Source of the DNA: Zeimonas sp003577305
GTDB taxonomy: Bacteria; Pseudomonadota; Gammaproteobacteria; Burkholderiales; Burkholderiaceae_E
Direction of reading: 5' to 3'
DNA length: 64,000 bases
NCBI GenBank assembly: GCA_030263385.1
Contig: SZOX01000020.1
Span: 62,001-126,000 of the forward strand
Shown: positions 8,789-18,733 of the stretch, piece by piece
Layout of the letters: each line of letters begins with the position of its first letter
How positions within the stretch are numbered: the stretch's first letter is position 1
Program-made: the position numbers and the translations under genes
Notes under the pieces: model-generated
What the model saw: only the letters and a program-made list of their open reading frames with translations
What the model was told of the DNA's origin: nothing
The model's database searches: none

Positions 8789-9565
8789 TCATCGGCGCAG
8801 CGCGTAGTCGATCGTGAGCGGCGCGTGGTCGGAGAAGCGCTGCGCGGTGAAGATCTCCGCGCGCTTCGCGCTGGCCGCGATGCCCGGCGTCGCGATCTGG
8901 TAGTCGATCCGCCACCCGACGTTGTTCGCCCAGGCCTGCCCCCGGTTGCTCCACCAGGTGTATTGCCCGGGACGCTGATCGAGCCGGCGAAACACGTCGA
9001 CGAAGCCGAGCTCGTCGAACACCGCGGTGAGCCAGGCGCGCTCCTCGGGCAGGAAGCCGGAGTTCTTCCGGTTGCCGCGCCAGTTCTTCAGGTCGATCTC
9101 GCGATGCGCGATGTTCCAGTCGCCGCACAGGATGAGCTCGCGCCCGCTCGCGATCAGCTCGCGCAGGTGCGGCTCGAATTCGGCCATGAAGCGGAACTTC
9201 GCCGCCTGCCGCTCCTGCGAACTCGACCCGGACGGCAGGTAAACCGAGATCGCGGTGAAGGCGCCGAAGTCGGCCTCGAGGTAGCGGCCCTCGGCGTCGA
9301 ACTCGGCGCTGCCGAAGCCGGTGCGCACCGATTCTGGCCGACGCCGGCTGTATAGGCCGACCCCGCTGTAACCCTTCTTCTGCGCGAGGTGGAAGTGGCC
9401 GCGCATGCCGGCCACTTCGCGCAGCGTCTCGTCGAGGTCGGCATCCTGCGCCTTGACTTCCTGCACGCACAGCACGTCGGCACGCTGCGCCGCCGCCCAT
9501 TCGAGCCAGCCCTTGCGCGCAGCCGAGCGGATGCCGTTCAGGTTCAGCGTCACGACCCGTATCAT
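8789..9565 (-). CDS. xth: Exodeoxyribonuclease III (AP endonuclease)
   Basis: A 258-residue endonuclease/exonuclease/phosphatase-fold enzyme. It shows LNLNGIRSA at the N-terminus, the metal-binding Glu in CVQEVKAQ, GDWNIAH in the centre, WWSNRGQAWANNVGWRIDY, and the final SDHAPL with the catalytic His. Such enzymes cut DNA at abasic sites and remove blocked 3' ends during base excision repair. It is divergent from pyrE with 37 bases between starts. The ATG at 9565 gives the usual N-terminus, MIRVVTLNLNG. Confidence 0.93.
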   Translation of the reverse strand: MIRVVTLNLNGIRSAARKGWLEWAAAQRADVLCVQEVKAQDADLDETLREVAGMRGHFHLAQKKGYSGVGLYSRRRPESVRTGFGSAEFDAEGRYLEADFGAFTAISVYLPSGSSSQERQAAKFRFMAEFEPHLRELIASGRELILCGDWNIAHREIDLKNWRGNRKNSGFLPEERAWLTAVFDELGFVDVFRRLDQRPGQYTWWSNRGQAWANNVGWRIDYQIATPGIAASAKRAEIFTAQRFSDHAPLTIDYALRR

Positions 9566-9602
9566 TGCGTCGATCGAATCCGTAGGTTGCGGAGGTGGTT
9601 CC

Positions 9603-10295
9603 TTGGCAGACGATCTGCGCGCGCAGTTTATCCGGTTCGCCGTCGATAACGGCATCCTGCGTTTCGGGGAGTTCCGCACCAAGGCGGGGCGGCTGTCGCC
9701 GTACTTCTTCAACGCGGGGCTGTTCAACGACGGCGCCTCGCTCGGGCAGATCGCGCAGTTCTATGCGCGCACGCTGCTCGCCGCCGAGCGCAGCGGCCGG
9801 GTGCGCTTCGACATGCTGTTCGGCCCGGCCTACAAGGGAATCACGCTGGCCAGCGCCACCGCGGTCGCGCTCGCGCAAGGCGGGCGCAACGTGGCATTCG
9901 CCTTCAACCGCAAGGAAGCCAAGGACCACGGCGAAGGCGGCGCGCTGATCGGCGCACCGCTCGCCGGCCGCGTCGTCATCGTCGACGACGTGATCAGCGC
10001 CGGCACCTCGGTGCGCGAATCGGTCGAGCTGATCCGGGCGCACGGCGCCGAGCCCGCGGCGGTGCTGATCGCGCTCGATCGCCAGGAGCGCAGTGGAGAC
10101 GCCGAGCGCATCGGCGAGCTGTCGGCGGCGCAGGAAGCGGAGCGGCTCTACGGAATTCCGGTGCTGTCGATCGCCACGCTGGCCGACCTGCTCGACTACC
10201 TCGGCTCCACCGAAGCGAGCGGCGCCGGCATCGCGGCGCATCGCGACAGCGTGGCCGCGTATCGCGTGCGCTACGGGGTGCGCGTCGCCGCCTGA
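9603..10295 (+). CDS. pyrE: Orotate phosphoribosyltransferase
   Basis: A 230-residue enzyme converting orotate and PRPP to orotidine 5'-phosphate in pyrimidine synthesis. It contains the PRPP-binding loop VVIVDDVISAGTS and the FNRKEAKDHGEGG region typical of OPRTase. The start is a TTG at 9603, backed by GGAGGT 6 bases upstream (9591-9596); no suitable ATG exists near the conserved N-terminus. It is followed 3 bases later by the end of the convergent gatB. Confidence 0.93.
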   Translation: MADDLRAQFIRFAVDNGILRFGEFRTKAGRLSPYFFNAGLFNDGASLGQIAQFYARTLLAAERSGRVRFDMLFGPAYKGITLASATAVALAQGGRNVAFAFNRKEAKDHGEGGALIGAPLAGRVVIVDDVISAGTSVRESVELIRAHGAEPAAVLIALDRQERSGDAERIGELSAAQEAERLYGIPVLSIATLADLLDYLGSTEASGAGIAAHRDSVAAYRVRYGVRVAA

Positions 10296-10298
10296 CGC

Positions 10299-11792
<1,494 letters not shown>

Positions 11793-11827
11793 GCGTGTCG
11801 TGCCCGTATCGCCCGAAGAGCGCGGCG

Positions 11828-12289
11828 TCACGCCCGCGCGCAGCCGCCACTGGCCGGATCGAACATCACCGGCCAGGCCTTGTCGTAGACCCCCGGCGTG
11901 CAATGCCTCTCGCAGCCGGCGTGGCCCATCGTGATCCGGCGCGGATCCTGCCAGATCATCAGCTTGCATCCGCTGCCGTCGCGCTCGAGCAGTTCGACGT
12001 GCGGCCGGCTGCGGGTCTGGCGAAACGACGCCAGTTCGAAGCTGCAGCTGCCGCGGTTGCCGATCTGCATCTGCCACGACAGCGCCCGCACCTGGTTGGC
12101 GCGCACCACCAGCCGCGCGTTCTCGCGAAAGCCGTCTTCCTCGGTCTGGTTGCAGCTGCCGTCGAGATCGATCGGCCGGTCGGCGATCGGAGTGGGCCGC
12201 ACCGACGGGCCGGGCGCGATCAGGCCGCAGGCGCCGAGCGCCGCCAGCACCAGCGCGAGCGCGAGCAGCGGCAGCGCCCTGGCGATCAT
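11828..12289 (-). CDS. Uncharacterised cysteine-rich lipoprotein between gatA and gatB
   Basis: A 153-residue protein with a lipoprotein signal peptide: hydrophobic residues 5-19 and a lipobox Leu-Gly-Ala-Cys with lipidated Cys21. The mature part contains six cysteines (46, 82, 108, 126, 130, 150), an even number that suits three disulfide bonds in the periplasm. I do not recognise a named domain; the middle (SWQMQIGNRGSC to CKLMIWQDPRRITM) looks like a small beta-rich fold. Its ATG overlaps the gatA stop (ATGA), so translation is probably coupled and it is part of the gat operon, though no functional link to tRNA amidation is evident. Confidence 0.75.
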   Translation of the reverse strand: MIARALPLLALALVLAALGACGLIAPGPSVRPTPIADRPIDLDGSCNQTEEDGFRENARLVVRANQVRALSWQMQIGNRGSCSFELASFRQTRSRPHVELLERDGSGCKLMIWQDPRRITMGHAGCERHCTPGVYDKAWPVMFDPASGGCARA

Positions 12290-13734
12290 GCGGGCCTCCG
12301 CAGATGCCAGTCGGTGGCCTGCTGGAAACCGTGCGCCGCGCCGAGCAGCCGCGCTTCGTCGAAGCGGCGGCCGATCAGCTGCAGGCCCACCGGCCGCCCG
12401 CGCTGCCCGAAACCCGCCGGCAGCGACATGCCGGGCAACCCGGCGAGCGAAGCCGGCAGCGTGTAGACATCGGCGAGGTAGTTCGCCACCGGGTCGTCGA
12501 CGATCGCGCCGATGTCCCAGGCCGCGGTGGGCGCGACCGGCCCGGCGACCAGGTCGACCGTCTCGAACACGCGGCGGAAGTCGTCGGCGACCAGGCGGCG
12601 CAGCTTCTGCGCCTGCAGGTAATACGCGTCGTAGTAGCCGTGCGACAAGACCCAGGTGCCCACCAGCACGCGCCGCTTCACTTCGGCGCCGAAGCCCTCG
12701 GCGCGGGTGCGGCAGTACATGTCGAGAAGGTCGGAGTGCTGCGCCGCGCGATGGCCGTAGCGCACGCCGTCGAAACGGCTGAGGTTGCTCGAGGCCTCGG
12801 CCAGGGCGATCACGTAGTAGGCCGGAATCGACAACTCGGTCTGCGGCAGCGACACGTCGACGAGCACCGCACCGAGCCTGCGGAATTCCTCGATCGCGGC
12901 CTCGACCGGCGCGCGCACGTCGGCGGCCAGGCCCGCTCCGAAGAACTCGCGCGGCACGCCGATGCGCAGGCCCTCGATCGGCCGGCCGAGCTCGCGGCCG
13001 AAATCCTCGTCCGCGCGCTCGGCGCTGGTCGAGTCGCGCGGATCGAAGCCGGCGATCGCGCCGAGCACCGTTGCGCAGTCGTCGGCGCTGCGCGCGATCA
13101 CCCCGGCCTGGTCGAGGCTGGACGCGAACGCGATCATGCCGTGGCGCGACACGCGCCCGTAGGTCGGCCGGATGCCGGTGACGCCGCACATCGCGGCCGG
13201 CTGGCGGATCGAGCCGCCGGTGTCGGTGCCGGTGGCGACGGGCGCGAGGCCGGCGGCCACCGCGGCGGCCGAGCCGCCCGAGGAGCCGCCCGGAATCGCC
13301 GCGCGATCCCAGGGATTGCGCACCGGCCCGAAGTACGAGTGCTCGCTGGAGCCGCCCATCGCGAACTCGTCGCAGTTGGTCTTGCCCAGGCACACCGCGC
13401 CGGCCGCCGCCAGCCGCTCGACCACCGCGGCGTCGAAGGGGCTGACGTAGTGTTCGAGCATCTTCGAGCCCGCGGTGGAGCGCCATCCGCGCGTGACGAA
13501 GACGTCCTTGTGCGCGAGCGGCACGCCGAGCAGCGCGCCGCGCTCGCCGCGCGCCCGCCGCGCGTCGGCCTGGCGCGCCTGCTCGCGGGTGAGCTCGGGC
13601 TGCACGTCGATGAACGCGTTCAGGTCGCTGGCCGCAATGCGCGCGAGCCGTTCGTCGGCGAGCTCGAGCGCCGAAGCCTCGCCGCGCTCGAGCAGCGCGG
13701 CGAGCGCACGCAGCGAGTCGGCTGCGCTGCTCAT
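12286..13734 (-). CDS. gatA: Asp-tRNA(Asn)/Glu-tRNA(Gln) amidotransferase subunit A
   Basis: A 482-residue amidase-signature protein. The Ser-cisSer-Lys triad is visible as Lys76 (PLAHKD), Ser151 (PGGSSGGS) and Ser175 (DTGGS), with the same spacing as characterised GatA enzymes. It hydrolyses glutamine and channels ammonia to GatB. The gene follows gatC by 7 bases and overlaps the lipoprotein gene by 4 bases. Confidence 0.95.
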   Translation of the reverse strand: MSSAADSLRALAALLERGEASALELADERLARIAASDLNAFIDVQPELTREQARQADARRARGERGALLGVPLAHKDVFVTRGWRSTAGSKMLEHYVSPFDAAVVERLAAAGAVCLGKTNCDEFAMGGSSEHSYFGPVRNPWDRAAIPGGSSGGSAAAVAAGLAPVATGTDTGGSIRQPAAMCGVTGIRPTYGRVSRHGMIAFASSLDQAGVIARSADDCATVLGAIAGFDPRDSTSAERADEDFGRELGRPIEGLRIGVPREFFGAGLAADVRAPVEAAIEEFRRLGAVLVDVSLPQTELSIPAYYVIALAEASSNLSRFDGVRYGHRAAQHSDLLDMYCRTRAEGFGAEVKRRVLVGTWVLSHGYYDAYYLQAQKLRRLVADDFRRVFETVDLVAGPVAPTAAWDIGAIVDDPVANYLADVYTLPASLAGLPGMSLPAGFGQRGRPVGLQLIGRRFDEARLLGAAHGFQQATDWHLRRPA

Positions 13735-13741
13735 CGCGCGC

Positions 13742-14029
13742 TCACTCGATCACTCGCGGCACCAGGTACAGGCCGCGCTCCACGCTGGGCGCCACTGCCT
13801 GGTATTCCTCGCGCCGCTGCGGCTCGTCGGCCACGTCGTCGCGCAGCCGCAAGCCCGCTTCGCCCGGGTGCGTCATCGGCTCGACGCCGCGCGTGTCGAC
13901 CGACTGCAGCTGCTCGATCAGCCCGAACACCGCTTCGAGCTGGGCGCAGGTGCGCACCGCCTCCTGCTCGCCCAGGCCGATGCGGGCGAGCATCGCGATG
14001 CGCTGGACGTCGTCGAGGGTCAGGGACAT
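13742..14029 (-). CDS. gatC: Asp-tRNA(Asn)/Glu-tRNA(Gln) amidotransferase subunit C
   Basis: A 95-residue GatC beginning MSLTLDDVQRIAMLARI, the usual amphipathic N-terminal helix, with DDV and ERGLYLVPRVIE near the C-terminus. It stabilises the GatA-GatB pair. The ATG at 14029 is chosen by alignment to the family; the open frame extends further upstream without conserved sequence. It heads the gat operon and is divergent from mreB. Confidence 0.93.
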   Translation of the reverse strand: MSLTLDDVQRIAMLARIGLGEQEAVRTCAQLEAVFGLIEQLQSVDTRGVEPMTHPGEAGLRLRDDVADEPQRREEYQAVAPSVERGLYLVPRVIE

Positions 14030-14131
14030 GGATCGATGCGGGAGAAATGGTGGGGAAGCCAGCGTGCGGCGCCTGCCGCGAGGCCCCGCATCGACGGTCG
14101 GCCCACGAAAAAACCGCCGTGTTTGCAAGGA

Positions 14132-14137
14132 ATTATA
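14132..14137 (-). promoter_or_regulatory. Possible -10 element for the gat operon
   Basis: A perfect TATAAT on the minus strand lies in an AT-rich patch (14120-14160) that stands out in this GC-rich sequence, about 100 bases before gatC. No good -35 is seen at 16-18 bases. The 240-base gatC/mreB gap (14030-14269) otherwise shows no recognisable feature and probably holds promoters for both directions. Confidence 0.35.
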
Positions 14138-14269
14138 CGGTATCATTCAACGCCAGTTTAGAAGTCTTTTGCGCTGCAGCAGGACGGCCGTCGCACCCGG
14201 GCTCGCCAAGGAGACGGCACGATCGTTCGCCGCGTACGAGCGAAACCTTCGACACTGCACGGAAGCGAA

Positions 14270-15313
14270 ATGCTCGGTTTCTTGCGCAAATATTTCTCCA
14301 CCGACCTGGCGATCGACCTCGGCACGGCCAACACGCTGATCTACGTGCGCGGCAAGGGCATCGTGCTGAACGAGCCGTCGGTCGTCGCGATCCGCCAGGA
14401 AGGCGGCCCCAGCGGCAAGCGCACGATCGCCGCTGTGGGTTCCGAAGCCAAGCAGATGCTCGGCCGCGTGCCCGGCAACATCGAGGCGATCCGCCCGATG
14501 AAGGACGGCGTGATCGCCGACTTCACCGTCACCGAGCAGATGCTCAAGCAGTTCATCAAGATGGTGCACGAGTCGCGGCTGTTCTCGCCGAGCCCGCGCA
14601 TCATCATCTGCGTGCCCTGCGGCTCCACGCAGGTCGAGCGCCGCGCGATCCGCGAGTCGGCGCTCGGCGCAGGCGCCTCGCAGGTGTTCCTGATCGAGGA
14701 GCCGATGGCCGCGGCGATCGGGGCGGGCCTGCCGGTGTCCGAGGCGGCCGGCTCGATGGTCGTCGACATCGGCGGGGGCACCACCGAGGTGGGCGTCATC
14801 TCGCTCGGCGGCATGGTCTACAAGGGCTCGGTGCGCGTGGGCGGCGACAAGTTCGACGAGGCGATCATCAACTACATCCGCCGCAACTACGGCATGCTGA
14901 TCGGCGAGCCCACGGCCGAGGCGATCAAGAACACGATCGGCTCGGCGTTTCCCGGCTCCGAGATCCGCGAGATGGAAGTGAAGGGCCGCAACCTCTCCGA
15001 GGGCATTCCGCGCAGCTTCACGATCACCTCGAACGAGATCCTCGAAGCGCTCACCGATCCGCTGAACCAGATCGTCTCGGCGGTGAAGATCGGCCTCGAG
15101 CAGACGCCGCCCGAACTGGGCGCCGACATCACCGAGCGCGGAATCATGCTCACCGGCGGGGGCGCGCTGCTGCGCGACCTCGACCGCCTGCTGATCGAGG
15201 AGACCGGCCTTCCCGTGCTGGTGGCCGAAGACCCGCTGACCTGCGTCGTGCGCGGCTGCGGCATGGCCCTCGAGCGCATGGAAAAACTCGGCACCATCTT
15301 CACCAGCGAGTAG
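14270..15313 (+). CDS. mreB: Rod-shape-determining actin homologue MreB
   Basis: A 347-residue MreB with the actin-type phosphate loops: IDLGTANTLIYVRGKG at the N-terminus, DIGGGTTEVGVISLGG in the middle and GGGALLRDLDRLL near the end. It polymerises on the inner membrane and guides lateral wall synthesis by the RodA-PBP2 machine, encoded just downstream. It heads the operon mreB-mreC-mreD-mrdA-rodA; a hairpin directly after its stop may favour higher MreB expression. Confidence 0.97.
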   Translation: MLGFLRKYFSTDLAIDLGTANTLIYVRGKGIVLNEPSVVAIRQEGGPSGKRTIAAVGSEAKQMLGRVPGNIEAIRPMKDGVIADFTVTEQMLKQFIKMVHESRLFSPSPRIIICVPCGSTQVERRAIRESALGAGASQVFLIEEPMAAAIGAGLPVSEAAGSMVVDIGGGTTEVGVISLGGMVYKGSVRVGGDKFDEAIINYIRRNYGMLIGEPTAEAIKNTIGSAFPGSEIREMEVKGRNLSEGIPRSFTITSNEILEALTDPLNQIVSAVKIGLEQTPPELGADITERGIMLTGGGALLRDLDRLLIEETGLPVLVAEDPLTCVVRGCGMALERMEKLGTIFTSE

Positions 15314-15330
15314 GGCCTGCCCGCAGGCCC
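15313..15330 (+). other. Hairpin after mreB
   Basis: A perfect 7-base-pair stem (15313-15319 with 15324-15330) and a 4-base loop starts at the last base of the mreB stop codon, 27 bases before mreC. There is no T-run. It may act as a partial terminator or mRNA-stabilising element that raises mreB over mreC levels; the role is inferred. Confidence 0.4.
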
Positions 15331-15357
15331 TCGTAGCGTCCGCGAGGCTTTCCGGGA

Positions 15358-16254
15358 GTGGACCACAGCCCGCCGCCGTTCTTCAAGCAAGGCCCGTCCG
15401 CAAACGCCCGGCTGCTGTTCTTCTCGCTGCTCGCGATCGCGCTGCTCGTCGTCGACTCCAGGCTCGACGTGCTCGGGCGACTGCGCCAGGGCATCGCGAC
15501 GGTGCTGTATCCGGTGCAGCGCACGCTGCTGGTTCCGCGCGACCTGATCGGCGTGGGCTTCGAATACCTGGCCGAGGTGAACCGCCTGCGCGCGGAGAAC
15601 GGCGAGTTGCGCCGCCTCGAAGCGGCCAACGCCAACGCGCTGCTGCAGACCGAGCAGCTGGTTGCCGAGAACCAGCAGCTGCGACAACTGCTGGCGATGC
15701 GCGAGCGCACCGCGATCCGCTCGGCGGTGGCCGAAGTGCTCTACGACACCCGTGACGCGTTCTCGCGCAAGCTGGTGCTCGACAAGGGACAGCAAAGCGG
15801 CGTGATCGCCGGCCAGCCGGTGATCGACGCATCCGGCGTCGTCGGGCAGGTCACACGGGTCTACCCGCTGTCGAGCGAAGTCACGCTGGTCACCGATCGG
15901 CGCTCCACGATTCCGGTGGAGATCCGCCGTACCGGCGAGCGCTCGGTCGCCTTCGGCGGTTCGCCCGAGGGCACGATCGAACTGCGCTACCTGCGCACCG
16001 GCGCCGACGTGCGCCAGGGCGACCTGCTGGTCACCTCCGGGCTCGACGGGCTGTTCCCCCCCGGCCTTCCGGTGGGCACGGTGCGCGCGGTCGAGACCGC
16101 TTCCTCGGCATTCGTGCGCGTGCTGGTCGAGCCGGCGGCGCACGCCGAGCGCACCCGCCTGCTGCTGGTCCTGCTGGCCGAGCCGCAGGTGCAGGCAGTG
16201 CCGCCCCCCGAGGAGCCTGTTGCCGATTCGCGCCGGCGCCGTCGCGGAAGCTGA
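15358..16254 (+). CDS. mreC: Rod-shape-determining protein MreC
   Basis: A 298-residue bitopic protein. It has a short cytoplasmic tail, one membrane segment (about residues 19-33), a periplasmic coiled coil (about 72-115, rich in Leu and Glu), then the beta-barrel MreC domain with DKGQQSGVIAGQPVIDASG. It links MreB to PBP2 and RodA. The start is GTG at 15358. Confidence 0.93.
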   Translation: MDHSPPPFFKQGPSANARLLFFSLLAIALLVVDSRLDVLGRLRQGIATVLYPVQRTLLVPRDLIGVGFEYLAEVNRLRAENGELRRLEAANANALLQTEQLVAENQQLRQLLAMRERTAIRSAVAEVLYDTRDAFSRKLVLDKGQQSGVIAGQPVIDASGVVGQVTRVYPLSSEVTLVTDRRSTIPVEIRRTGERSVAFGGSPEGTIELRYLRTGADVRQGDLLVTSGLDGLFPPGLPVGTVRAVETASSAFVRVLVEPAAHAERTRLLLVLLAEPQVQAVPPPEEPVADSRRRRRGS

Positions 16255-16258
16255 CGCG

Positions 16259-16774
16259 ATGCAGATGCGCCCGCACTACCTGCTGCTGCCGGCGAATCGT
16301 GCGTTCATCACGTTCACGATCGTCTCGGCGTTCCTGCTGAACGTGCTGCCCTGGGGACGCGCGACCGGCGTGCCCGATCTCCTCGCACTGGTGCTCGTCT
16401 TCTGGAACATCCACCAGCCGAGAATGGTCGGCATCGGCATCGCGTTCCTGTTCGGGCTGCTGATGGACGTGCACGACGCGGCCCTGCTCGGCGAGCACGC
16501 TCTGGCGTACACGCTGCTGTCGTACGGGGCGCTGAGCATGCACCGGCGGGTGCCGTGGTTCCGCCTCACCGGCCAGATGGCGCACGTGCTGCCGCTGTTC
16601 CTGCTCACGCAACTGGTGGTGCTGCTGGTGCGCATGACCATCGGCGCAGGCTTTCCGGGATGGAGCTGGTTCCTGCAGGGCTTCAGCTGCACGCTGCTGT
16701 GGCCGGTGGCGCACTGGCTGCTGCTGGCGCCGCAGCGGCGCGCGGTCGACCGCGACGAGAACCGGCCGATCTGA
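16259..16774 (+). CDS. mreD: Rod-shape-determining protein MreD
   Basis: A 171-residue polytopic protein with about five membrane segments and the family sequence GVPDLLALVLVFWNIHQPRMVGIGIAFLFGLLMD. It is part of the elongasome with MreC. The ATG at 16259, 4 bases after the mreC stop, is chosen; an in-frame earlier start at 16220 would overlap mreC. Confidence 0.9.
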   Translation: MQMRPHYLLLPANRAFITFTIVSAFLLNVLPWGRATGVPDLLALVLVFWNIHQPRMVGIGIAFLFGLLMDVHDAALLGEHALAYTLLSYGALSMHRRVPWFRLTGQMAHVLPLFLLTQLVVLLVRMTIGAGFPGWSWFLQGFSCTLLWPVAHWLLLAPQRRAVDRDENRPI

Positions 16775-16786
16775 GCCGATCGCACG

Positions 16787-18733
16787 ATGGTCGAAGTCCG
16801 CGACACCGAGCTCGACCTGTACCGGTTGCGGCTGCGCCTGGCAATCGCCATGGCCCTGGTGATCGTCTGCTTCGGCCTGCTGGTCGGGCGCTTCGTCTAC
16901 CTGCAGGTCTACCGGTATGCCGACTTCCACGCGCAGGCCGAGGACAACCGCATCGCGCTGGTTCCTGCCCCGCCGGTGCGCGGCCTGATCTTCGATCGCA
17001 ACGGCGTGCTGCTGGCCGAGAACGTCTCGGCCTACACGCTCGAGCTCTCGCCGCGGCGCGCAGCCGGGCTCGACGACACGATCGCCGCGCTCTCGGGCAT
17101 CGTCGAGATCACCCCGCGCGATCGCCAGCGCTTTCGCCGGTTGCTCGAGGATTCGCGCAGCGCCGACAGCGTGCCGCTGAAGGTGCGCCTGACCGACGAG
17201 GAGGTCGCGCGCCTGGCGGCGAACCGGTTCCGCTTCCCGGGCGTGGAGATCAGCGCCCGGCTGTTCCGCAACTATCCGCTCGGCGAGACCGCGGCGCACG
17301 TGGTCGGGTACATCGGACGCATCTCGCCGGACGACAAGCGCCGGCTCGACGAGCAGGAGCTGCTGTCGAACTACGCGGGCTCGACCCACATCGGCAAGGT
17401 CGGCGTCGAGGCATCGTACGAATCCGCGCTTCACGGGCACGTCGGCTTCGACGAGGTCGAGGTCTCGGCCGGCGGGCGCATCGTGCGCAGGCTCTCGCGC
17501 AAGCCCCCGGTCCCCGGCTCGAACCTGGTGCTGTCGATCGACATCCGGCTGCAGAGGCTCGCCGAGCAGCTCTACGGCGAGCGGCGCGGCGCGCTGGTGG
17601 CGATCGAACCGAAGACCGGCGACGTGCTGGCCTTCGTGTCGCGCCCGTCGTTCGACCCCAACCTGTTCGTCGACGGCATCGACACGCAGACCTGGCAGGC
17701 GTTGAACGAGGATCCCGACGCGCCGCTGATGAACCGGCCGCTGCGCGGCACCTATCCGCCCGGCTCCACCTACAAGCCGTTCATGGCGCTGGCGGCGCTG
17801 ATGTCGGGCGTGCGCACGCCGCAGGACACGATCTCGGACCCCGGCTATTTCCAGCTCGGCAACCACCGCTTCCGCGACTCCAGGCCGTCGGGGCACGGCA
17901 CCGTCGACCTGCGCAAGTCGATCGTCGTCTCGAGCGACACCTACTACTACAAGGTCGCCTATGACATGGGCGTGGACAGGATCCACGACTTCATGAAACC
18001 CTGGGGCTTCGGCCAGCTCACCGGCATCGATCTCGAGCACGAGAACGCCGGCGTGCTGCCGTCCTCGCAATGGAAGCTCAAGCGCTTCAGGCAGAAGTGG
18101 TTTCCCGGCGAGACGCCGTCGATCGGCATCGGCCAGGGCTACAACTCGTTCACGATCCTGCAGCTCGCGCATGCGACGGCCACGCTCGCCAACGACGGCA
18201 TCGTGATGCGCCCGCACCTCGTCCAGGCGATCGAGGACCCGGTGACGCACGAGAAGCGGCGCACGGTGCGCTCGGAGAGCTACCGCATCGACCTGCGCCG
18301 CGACTACCTCGACCTGGTCAAGAGCGCGCTGGTCGACGTGACCCGCTTCGGCACGGGGCGCGTCGCGTTCGCCAACGCCGGGTACGTGGCGGCGGGCAAG
18401 ACCGGTACCGCTCAGGTGATCGGCATCAAGCAGGGCGAGCGCTACGACGCCCGGCGCATCGCAGAGCGCCACCGCGACCACTCGCTGTTCATGGCGTTCG
18501 CGCCGGTCGAGAATCCGAAGATCGCGGTGGCGATCATCGTCGAGAACGGCGGGTTCGGCGCACAGGCCGCCGCGCCGATCGCGCGCAAGCTGTTCGACTT
18601 CCACCTGCTCGGCAAGCTGCCGAGCGACGTCCCCGGGGAGTTGCTGCCGCGGCCGATCGACGAGGCCGAGCTGCGCGACGTGCCCGAGAGCGTGGAACCC
18701 GAGCAGGTCGCGGAACCGGAGCCGAAGCAATGA
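16787..18733 (+). CDS. mrdA: Penicillin-binding protein 2 (transpeptidase)
   Basis: A 648-residue class B PBP. It has one N-terminal membrane anchor (about residues 18-40), a dimerisation/pedestal domain starting at the VRGLIFDRNGVLLAENV motif, and a transpeptidase domain with the active-site STYK (Ser327-Lys330), SSD (382-384) and KTGTA boxes. It crosslinks peptidoglycan during cell elongation together with RodA. It overlaps rodA by 4 bases. Confidence 0.96.
   Translation: MVEVRDTELDLYRLRLRLAIAMALVIVCFGLLVGRFVYLQVYRYADFHAQAEDNRIALVPAPPVRGLIFDRNGVLLAENVSAYTLELSPRRAAGLDDTIAALSGIVEITPRDRQRFRRLLEDSRSADSVPLKVRLTDEEVARLAANRFRFPGVEISARLFRNYPLGETAAHVVGYIGRISPDDKRRLDEQELLSNYAGSTHIGKVGVEASYESALHGHVGFDEVEVSAGGRIVRRLSRKPPVPGSNLVLSIDIRLQRLAEQLYGERRGALVAIEPKTGDVLAFVSRPSFDPNLFVDGIDTQTWQALNEDPDAPLMNRPLRGTYPPGSTYKPFMALAALMSGVRTPQDTISDPGYFQLGNHRFRDSRPSGHGTVDLRKSIVVSSDTYYYKVAYDMGVDRIHDFMKPWGFGQLTGIDLEHENAGVLPSSQWKLKRFRQKWFPGETPSIGIGQGYNSFTILQLAHATATLANDGIVMRPHLVQAIEDPVTHEKRRTVRSESYRIDLRRDYLDLVKSALVDVTRFGTGRVAFANAGYVAAGKTGTAQVIGIKQGERYDARRIAERHRDHSLFMAFAPVENPKIAVAIIVENGGFGAQAAAPIARKLFDFHLLGKLPSDVPGELLPRPIDEAELRDVPESVEPEQVAEPEPKQ

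Noticed and set aside
14120..14160. A sigma70 promoter for mreB in the AT-rich patch
   Set aside because: TTGCAA and TATCAT are only 12 bases apart; no pair of boxes with normal spacing was found on the plus strand.
12304..15336. A 1010-codon plus-strand frame across gatA, gatC and mreB
   Set aside because: It crosses genes on both strands and out of frame with mreB; shadow frame.
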